Below, one piece after another: positions 59,185 to 64,000 of a DNA stretch of 64,000 nt. The stretch comes from Hydrogenovibrio thermophilus (GTDB lineage: Bacteria > Pseudomonadota > Gammaproteobacteria > Thiomicrospirales > Thiomicrospiraceae): the NCBI RefSeq assembly GCF_004028275.1, contig NZ_CP035033.1, forward strand, positions 1,116,001-1,180,000, in the 5' to 3' direction. Numbering within the stretch: the stretch's first letter is position 1; every line of letters begins with the position of its first letter. Made by a program: the position numbers and the translations under genes. The notes under the pieces were generated by a model. That model ran no database searches, was not told the DNA's origin, and saw nothing but the letters and a program-made list of their open reading frames with translations.

Positions 59185-60680
59185 GCTTTCTGTCCTAAGA
59201 TACTGTCGATTTTTTCAATGTCCAAATGCTGTTCCAGGGTGTCGGCCAGGCGGTTCAGTTGGGTTTCCCGGTGCTGGTCCAGATGGAAAGTGGCGGCGTC
59301 GCTTAACCCTGCCCATTCTAACAGGCTTTTTTGGCCTTCGGGATGGTCGAATAAGCCGTGGCAATAGGTGGCGAGGATTTGGTTGTCTTTGGAAAGGGCA
59401 CCGTCCCTTAGATCGTATTCCCAGTTGAGGGCCGGTGCGTAACCGCTGAAATCGGTCTCGCCCTGATGGATTTCATAACCGGAAATCGGGGCCTTGGCCC
59501 CGAAATTCAAATGACCCGAATGGCGTTTCAACTGTTTGCGCGGTTTCAAGATGGTTTCGTACTGGAAGCAGCCGAAACCGTTCATTTCCGTTTGGGTGGA
59601 TTCCAGTTGGTCCGGGTCGTAGATTTTATAGCCCAGCATTTGCAACCCGCCGCAGAGGCCGATGACTTTACCGCCATAGCGAAGGTGGCGTTTCAGGGCG
59701 TTTTCCCAGCCTTGTTGTTTGAGCCAGGCCAGGTCAAACGCCACGTTTTTGCTGCCGGGCAGAATCATCAGGTCGGCAGGGGGAATGGCTTCATTGTGCT
59801 TGATCCATTGAAAGTCGATGTCCGGGTGCCATTGCAGTGGGTCCATATCGGTATGATTGGCGATGTGCGGCAACAGCGGGCAGACGACTTTGAACCTGTG
59901 ATTGGCCGAATCTTGAAAACCACCAGGCCTGGTGATTTTTGTGTCGGTGACATCGGCCACTGCAATGGCGTCTTCGGCATCGAGTTTTAAGTCGTGCAGA
60001 TAGGGCAGGACGCCGAGCACCGGTTTTCGGGTGCGTTTTTCGAGCCAGTCGAGCCCGTCTTGTAACAGGGCGATGTCACCGCGGAAGCGGTTGATGACAA
60101 AACCTTGAATGCGTTTCCTTTCAGAAGGTGTCAGACACGCCAGCGTTCCGACGATGTGAGCGAACACGCCGCCTTTGTCGATGTCGGCGATGAGAATGAC
60201 CGGGCAATCAACCTGTTCGGCAAAGCCCATATTGGCGATATCGCCTTGTCGAAGATTGACTTCGGCCGGGCTGCCGGCGCCTTCGACAAACAGGGTGTCG
60301 TATTGGTCGGACAACTTTTGAAAGGAAACCCAAACCGCGTTGGCGGCCCGGGGTTTGTAGCGATGATAGTCTTGCGCGTTGAGCTGGCCGATGGCTTGCC
60401 CTTGCAGGATGACTTGAGCGCCGGTATCGCTGTTGGGTTTCAGCAATATCGGGTTCATGTGTACCGATAAGGATGCACCGGCCGCTTGGGCTTGCAATGC
60501 CTGGGCACGGCCGATTTCGCCGCCGTCTTCCGTGACGGCGCTGTTCAAAGCCATATTCTGCGGCTTGAACGGAGCGATTTGATGGCCGCGCCGGGCATAG
60601 AGGCGGCACAACCCGGCGACCAGCGTGCTTTTGCCGGCATCGGAGGTGCAACCTTGAACCATCAAACAGCGCGCGGACAT
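59181..60680 (-). CDS. cobQ: Cobyric acid synthase
   Basis: The 499-residue protein has an N-terminal P-loop-like domain (VQGCTSDAGKSTLVAGLCRLYARRG) and DADKGGVF-like ADIDKGGVFAHIVGT. The C-terminal triad-type glutaminase domain has Cys in GLCGGLQMLG and His in THYHG-like TYCHGLFDHP. It amidates adenosylcobyrinic acid diamide at four sites. With CobO it points to remodelling of incomplete corrinoids; no ring-forming genes are in the window. CCAGGCCTGG occurs in frame at 59923 (RPG). Confidence 0.95.
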   Translation of the reverse strand: MSARCLMVQGCTSDAGKSTLVAGLCRLYARRGHQIAPFKPQNMALNSAVTEDGGEIGRAQALQAQAAGASLSVHMNPILLKPNSDTGAQVILQGQAIGQLNAQDYHRYKPRAANAVWVSFQKLSDQYDTLFVEGAGSPAEVNLRQGDIANMGFAEQVDCPVILIADIDKGGVFAHIVGTLACLTPSERKRIQGFVINRFRGDIALLQDGLDWLEKRTRKPVLGVLPYLHDLKLDAEDAIAVADVTDTKITRPGGFQDSANHRFKVVCPLLPHIANHTDMDPLQWHPDIDFQWIKHNEAIPPADLMILPGSKNVAFDLAWLKQQGWENALKRHLRYGGKVIGLCGGLQMLGYKIYDPDQLESTQTEMNGFGCFQYETILKPRKQLKRHSGHLNFGAKAPISGYEIHQGETDFSGYAPALNWEYDLRDGALSKDNQILATYCHGLFDHPEGQKSLLEWAGLSDAATFHLDQHRETQLNRLADTLEQHLDIEKIDSILGQKA

Positions 60681-60683
60681 CGG

Positions 60684-62531
60684 CTAGAAAGTCCCTCGCA
60701 AACCGAACGACACTTGTGTGCCGCCATTGCCATAGACATAGGCGGGCGTGGTGCCGTCACTTTCGTAACTGGCCACGGCACTGGTGTAATCGTCGTCGAA
60801 CAGGTTCAAGACTTTTCCGTACAGGGTGAAATGGTTGTTGAGGGCGTAATCGGCGGTGAGGTCGGTGACGAAGTATTCGCCGATTTGAGCGCCTTGTTTA
60901 TCCACTTTGTCGTACATGGTGCCGATGTAACGTGTTTCCCATCCCAGATGTAACCCGGCCAAACTGTAGTTGTCGATTTGCAATGACGCTTGTTGTTCCG
61001 GACGGTGGCTGAGCCATTGATCGTCGTCGTTTTTGGCGCTTTGGTAGGTATAACCGAGTTTTAAGTCGGTGTGAATGGCCTTGATATCGGTTTGGTAGGA
61101 GGCTTCCACGCCGTTGAATTTTGATTTGCCGGACAGGTTCTCGTAGTAATCGTTCGGCCAGGTGCCGCCGTAATTGATGAGGTTTTTGGTTTCGGTTTGG
61201 TAATAGGTCACTTCCAAGCCGTAAGCGCCCAGAGTGATGTCGTAGGCTTCGGTTTCTTCCGGTTGCAGGTCGTGAGTGGCACCGTAGGTCACTTGATAGA
61301 GTGTGGGGGCGTTATAGGCCGTTCCAACGTTAGCGCTGGCGTAAATGTCCGCGGTAAAGTAGTTTTTAATGCCGACCTTTCCGGTGACTTTGTTGTCGAA
61401 TTTGCTGAATTCGTCATAACGCAGGGCTTCGGTAATGATCAGACGGTTGCCGTTGAATTGGTTGGTGTTGTTCAGCGCCACGCCGGTGTTGTAATAGCGA
61501 CTGGTGTCACCCGAGGAGCTGTTGGTGCCTTCGAACTCCTTAGAGGTCAGGCTGGCGGCCAGTCGTTGATTGGCGGCGTATTCGTAATGGCCTTTGGCAC
61601 CGTATTCGGTGAGCTGGCCGTCATTATATTGATCGATTTCGTTTTCCAGCCAGTAGATCGATGCGTTGAGGTCATTTTGCTCGTATTGATAGCTCAGTTT
61701 TTTGATGGTGTTGCTGTAGTCGCTTTCATAAAAGGTTCCGGCCGCATCCGGATTGGTGCTGCTGTCATATTGACTGGAAGAACTGGTGTTTTTCAAAAAG
61801 GCTTCCAGACGATGACCGGCCACCGGTTTGAGTCCGATTTTCATGGAAACGTCGGTTTGTTGGAAGGCATCGTCTTCCAAACCGTCGTTGGAATGATGAT
61901 ATGGACGTACGGCCGAGAAGCCGTCGGTGGAAAGATCTGAAAGTGTGAATAGGAAGTCGGCTTTATCGCTGGAAGCCCCCAAGACCGTATTCAAACGTTG
62001 GGTGTTGTAAGTGCCGCCTTCCAGGCTGAATTGCGCTACGTTTTGCGCTTGACGGGTGACGATATTGATGACGCCGGCCGAGGCGTTGGCACCCCACACA
62101 CCGGATTGCGGACCTTTGATGATTTCAATGCGTTCCACATCGCCCAACAGCAAGGAGGAAATAATGGCGCCGCCGGTGCCCATCGGGTTGGTCATTTCAA
62201 TGCCGTCCACCATAATCAAGGTGGCGTTGTTGCTTTGACCACGCATGAAGATGGAGGTGGTTGTGCCATAACCGCCATTGCTTTTGACGGTGACGCCCGG
62301 CACAGTTTTCAGCGCTTGGGCCAGGGTTTTATATTGTTTTTCTTCGATTTCCTGTCGGGTAATGACATCGTAATCGGCGGTGACCGAATGAGCGCTTTGG
62401 TCGGTGTTGTTTGCGGACACGATGATTTTATCGAGCGATTGAGTTTCGGCCGCCTGTAGTTGGCCGGCGCATAGCACGGAAGCCAGGCCAATCGAAATTG
62501 GACTGAGTTTGCATGTTACTTTAGGGGTCAT
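60684..62531 (-). CDS. btuB: TonB-dependent vitamin B12 outer-membrane receptor
   Basis: The protein has about 615 residues from ATG 62531, with GAAGGAA 8 bp upstream and a signal peptide (LSPISIGLASVLCAGQLQAAE). A TonB-box-like DKIIVSANN, a plug domain (ITRQEIEEKQYKTLAQALKTVPGVTVKSNGG, MVDGIEMTNPMG, GPQSGVWGANASAGVINI) and a 22-strand barrel ending in GLRGTF follow. It imports cobalamin across the outer membrane. It is the first gene of the operon and lies downstream of a cobalamin riboswitch. Confidence 0.93.
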   Translation of the reverse strand: MTPKVTCKLSPISIGLASVLCAGQLQAAETQSLDKIIVSANNTDQSAHSVTADYDVITRQEIEEKQYKTLAQALKTVPGVTVKSNGGYGTTTSIFMRGQSNNATLIMVDGIEMTNPMGTGGAIISSLLLGDVERIEIIKGPQSGVWGANASAGVINIVTRQAQNVAQFSLEGGTYNTQRLNTVLGASSDKADFLFTLSDLSTDGFSAVRPYHHSNDGLEDDAFQQTDVSMKIGLKPVAGHRLEAFLKNTSSSSQYDSSTNPDAAGTFYESDYSNTIKKLSYQYEQNDLNASIYWLENEIDQYNDGQLTEYGAKGHYEYAANQRLAASLTSKEFEGTNSSSGDTSRYYNTGVALNNTNQFNGNRLIITEALRYDEFSKFDNKVTGKVGIKNYFTADIYASANVGTAYNAPTLYQVTYGATHDLQPEETEAYDITLGAYGLEVTYYQTETKNLINYGGTWPNDYYENLSGKSKFNGVEASYQTDIKAIHTDLKLGYTYQSAKNDDDQWLSHRPEQQASLQIDNYSLAGLHLGWETRYIGTMYDKVDKQGAQIGEYFVTDLTADYALNNHFTLYGKVLNLFDDDYTSAVASYESDGTTPAYVYGNGGTQVSFGLRGTF

Positions 62532-62899
62532 GGAAAGTTCCTTCGTTTGGATCAGAACCCGAATATTCCACAAATTTACACTGACCTTGCTGGTTCCTTG
62601 ATTCCACAAGCAATATTTCTTCAGTCGGTCGTAATCATTGATACGACACTTCTTCAGAAATTTCCTTGTGAAGCCAATGTCCTGCGCAATCTCAGCACAA
62701 ATTCATGAAACATTCGGGTTTGAAATCTCTTTAAGGAGATTTCTAATAACGAAGGCAAAACGGTTTACGGCGGCCGCATCAGACGGGTTGCCGTAAAAAC
62801 AGATAAAGGGTCGTTGCTAAAGGAGCATTGCGAACGAAGCCTAGAAATACCTGCCGTATTGCCCACCGCAATCGGTTTGGTGACATCTTTGTCGTTTAC
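62532..62899 (-). other. Long leader between the cobalamin riboswitch and btuB
   Basis: About 370 bp of transcribed leader separate the riboswitch from the btuB start. Two hairpins are seen: an ACGGC/GCCGT-ended stem near 62764-62797 and GAAATCTC/GGAGATTTC at about 62729-62752. A 35-codon reading frame (ATG 62886 to TGA 62779, minus strand; hydrophobic and basic, ending LRQPV) starts at the riboswitch 3' end without a good Shine-Dalgarno. No known gene is recognised. Confidence 0.5.
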
Positions 62900-63095
62900 T
62901 GTCAGGCCGGTATCCGGGCTGAAGAGCAATTCGCAGACGCCTTCTCAAAGCAATGCTTCAATGGCATGGGGTCTGGTTTTCTCTATCACCGTTGCGGGGG
63001 CAGCACTGGATTGGAAGATCACTTAAACGTGAGCTTCGCACCAGTTTCCCGTTTAACGCGTTGCCATCCATGCGAATGGCCGCGCACCTGAAGGG
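62900..63095 (-). ncRNA. Cobalamin riboswitch
   Basis: On the minus strand the ordered landmarks of the cobalamin riboswitch are present: AGGTGCGCGGCC at the 5' end, ACGGGAAACTGGTG, then the invariant GCTGCCCCCGCAAC (62991-63004 reversed). A B12 box variant GCCATTG (usual GCCACTG), GAGAAGGCG and the closing CCGGATACCGGCC follow. It should shut off btuB-cobQ-cobO-btuF when adenosylcobalamin is plentiful. Confidence 0.9.
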
Positions 63096-63098
63096 CAA

Positions 63099-63127
63099 AT
63101 ATTAAAAGGTTTGATGTGGTTTATCAA
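63099..63127 (-). promoter_or_regulatory. Sigma-70 promoter of the B12 operon
   Basis: On the minus strand TTGATA (63122-63127 reversed), a 17-bp spacer and TAATAT (63099-63104 reversed) lie directly before the riboswitch 5' end, at the expected distance for a start near 63090. Confidence 0.7.
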
Positions 63128-63152
63128 TTAAATTTAATTCAAGCTAGTATGA

Positions 63153-63311
63153 GAGAGCTTTACACGAGATAGATACACGAGTAAAAATGGCTAAAATCCG
63201 TCTGATTTTTGTTGAAAAACTGGCTAATAGCGGGCTATTAGCCAGTTTTCCGCCTCAATCAGCCAAATTTTCTCTCATTTTTTCTTCGCGTCCTACTCGT
63301 GCAAAGCTCTC
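63153..63311. mobile_element. MITE-like fold-back element, 159 bp, with 5-bp flanking repeats
   Basis: Terminal inverted repeats GAGAGCTTTACACGAG (63153-63168) and CTCGTGCAAAGCTCTC (63296-63311) match in 15 of 16 positions. The two halves pair loosely along their full length and finish in a perfect 15-bp inner hairpin around 63223-63256 (ACTGGCTAATAG / CTATTAGCCAGT). TATGA flanks both ends (63148-63152, 63312-63316), as a target duplication would. It has no coding capacity. The terminal sequence recalls IS5-like ends, but I cannot confirm that. It sits between the DsrE2 gene end and the B12 promoter and may also terminate transcription. Confidence 0.75.
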
Positions 63312-63329
63312 TATGAATGAAATTCAATA

Positions 63330-63857
63330 TTAGATGAACAGACTTTGTTCTTGTGGGGTTTGCGCAAAATAGGTGGCGGCGCCGGCAAATTCCAAACCGT
63401 CGATTAAGTCTTCCGGCTGATAGCCGAGCAGTTCCATGCTCATCTGGCAGACGGTGAATTTAACGCCAAGTTCCTGGCAGAGGGCGCGCATTTCATCGAA
63501 AGGCAGTTGGCCGTGTTTCTGCAGGGTGCGGTGAAACATCCAGGTGGCGGCGCTTGTCATGCCAGGCAGCGACCAGACGATGTCCGGTAGAAAGCGCCAG
63601 TCAACAGTTTGCAGCCAATTGGGCCCGATGGGGCTTTTCAACGGCATGCCGGGATTGCCGACCGGGGACACTTTGAGGCGGGTGGTGTCTTTCAACAGGC
63701 AGTTGATGCCGTAGAAGGTGAAGAAGATTTCCACGTCTTTGCCCATGGCCACCGCGCTGCTGGCAAGAATCATCGGCGGGTAAGACCAATCCAAAGAACC
63801 TTTGGATTGAATGATGCTGAAACTCGCCGTGTCAGGCATTGCATTTGTGTCGGTCAT
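63330..63857 (-). CDS. DsrE2-like sulfur-carrier family protein (DsrE/DsrF/DrsH)
   Basis: The 175-residue protein has SIIQSKGSLDWSYPPMILASSAVAMGKDVEIFFTFYGINCL, a KVSPVGNPGMPLKSP loop, a helix SLPGMTSAATWMFH and the C-terminal CQELGVKFTVCQMSMELLGYQPEDLIDGLEFAGAATYF. Both Cys of the DsrE2-type CxxxGVxxxxC block are kept. Proteins of this family carry sulfane sulfur in sulfur oxidisers, often with TusA and rhodanese partners. No membrane segment is certain. A perfect CCAGGCCTGG palindrome lies upstream of the ATG. Confidence 0.82.
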   Translation of the reverse strand: MTDTNAMPDTASFSIIQSKGSLDWSYPPMILASSAVAMGKDVEIFFTFYGINCLLKDTTRLKVSPVGNPGMPLKSPIGPNWLQTVDWRFLPDIVWSLPGMTSAATWMFHRTLQKHGQLPFDEMRALCQELGVKFTVCQMSMELLGYQPEDLIDGLEFAGAATYFAQTPQEQSLFI

Positions 63858-63882
63858 GGGAACATCCTTGTGCGTTGTCTTA

Positions 63883-63906
63883 AAAATGGCCAGGCCTGGC
63901 CGTTTT
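63883..63906 (-). terminator. Palindromic terminator (CCAGGCCTGG family)
   Basis: CCAGGCCTGG (63890-63899) extended by AAAATGG / CCGTTTT gives a near-perfect 24-bp palindrome. It lies after the stop of the partial gene at 63918 and before the DsrE2 gene, so it should end the former's transcription. Confidence 0.7.
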
Positions 63907-63917
63907 AGGAACTTCTG

Positions 63918-64000
63918 TTAGGAATCGCTTGGTTTCTGCTCGTCGGACGGGGCCAGCATTTTTTGCGTCAAACCATAAGACAACCACAAGGCGGGCAGAA
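63918..64000 (-). CDS. C-terminal end of an unidentified gene (partial)
   Basis: On the minus strand a frame is open from the window edge to TAA at 63918-63920. It reads LPALWLSYGLTQKMLAPSDEQ and a short polar tail. The first residues look like the end of a membrane helix. It is directly followed by a terminator, which supports a gene end, but the fragment is too short to name. Confidence 0.45.
   Translation of the reverse strand, partial: LPALWLSYGLTQKMLAPSDEQKPSDS

Larger units (their letters stand above)
1335..63899. repeat. Iterated palindrome CCAGGCCTGG, 21 exact copies
   Basis: Start positions: 1335, 5568, 5609, 11367, 15975, 17311, 18299, 22434, 27727, 31656, 33986, 39073, 41207, 43964, 46014, 48872, 53227, 54781, 55021, 59923, 63890. 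Thirteen are between genes and eight inside genes (MCP, hrpA twice, amtB, comEC three times, cobQ). Most have an A-run within about 8 bases on the left and a T-run on the right, even inside genes (53227, 54781, 59923). Intergenic copies commonly extend to GCCCAGG/CCTGGGC stems. Near misses (47682, 54305, 57858, 58502) also occur. Confidence 0.95.

Noticed and set aside
62814-63091. Two plus-strand open frames over the region upstream of btuB
   Set aside because: They lie on the opposite strand of the conserved cobalamin riboswitch core and have no family similarity.
1335-63899. CCAGGCCTGG as nothing more than a common terminator stem
   Set aside because: Eight copies lie within coding sequence and one lies between divergent genes.

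Overview
The window looks like chromosomal DNA of a free-living, sulfur-oxidising gammaproteobacterium. The Thiomicrospira/Hydrogenovibrio/Thiomicrorhabdus group (Piscirickettsiaceae) is my best guess. I infer this from gene content (rnhA/dnaQ pair, ETHE1-type persulfide dioxygenase, DsrE2-like protein, lpxK-Trm112-kdsB, B12 salvage operon), not from any search. Most genes are moderately GC-rich and tightly packed. I saw no tRNA, rRNA, CRISPR array, prophage or transposase gene.

Layout. 1-11.3 kb: end of a methyltransferase, rnhA, a MazG-like NTPase, dnaQ, a SlyD-like isomerase, persulfide dioxygenase, a TDT/SLAC1 channel, an EEP hydrolase, an MFS transporter, a ClC protein, a cardiolipin-synthase-like enzyme and a periplasmic molybdopterin-domain protein. 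11.5-15.9 kb: an AT-rich block of seven same-strand small genes separated by attC-like sites, i.e. an integron cassette array with no integrase in view (CALIN type). 16-22.5 kb: chemoreceptor, ZntB, a Gly/Met-rich secreted protein, a TetR/quinone-reductase divergent pair and small unknowns. 22.6-27.7 kb: periplasmic coiled-coil protein and an RND pump. 27.7-36.7 kb: SDR/BOF pair, fused tautomerase, CPH-type copper ATPase, NfeD-slipin pair, P3A proton ATPase. 36.7-49.7 kb: c-di-GMP enzymes, two XRE regulators, DUF2975, HrpA, GNAT, cytochrome c, small lipoprotein, D-cysteine desulfhydrase-like enzyme, Amt. 49.8-57.7 kb: Lon-like protease, DUF2062, ComEC, LpxK, Trm112, KdsB, small membrane protein. 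57.7-63.3 kb: btuB-cobQ-cobO-btuF on the minus strand behind a cobalamin riboswitch, preceded by a MITE-like element. 63.3-64 kb: DsrE2-like gene and the end of another gene.

The most striking feature is a 10-bp perfect palindrome, CCAGGCCTGG. I count 21 exact copies in 64 kb where chance predicts about 0.1. Thirteen are intergenic, mostly forming the stem of terminator-like hairpins. Eight lie inside genes, three of them in comEC. Nearly all have A-rich sequence on the left and T-rich sequence on the right. It behaves like a genome-wide iterated element comparable to DNA uptake sequences or HIP1, and I know of no description for this lineage. Second comes the cassette array, with LecA-like, GNAT, HEPN-like, nuclease-like and RHH proteins. 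Third is a 159-bp fold-back MITE with 5-bp flanking repeats.
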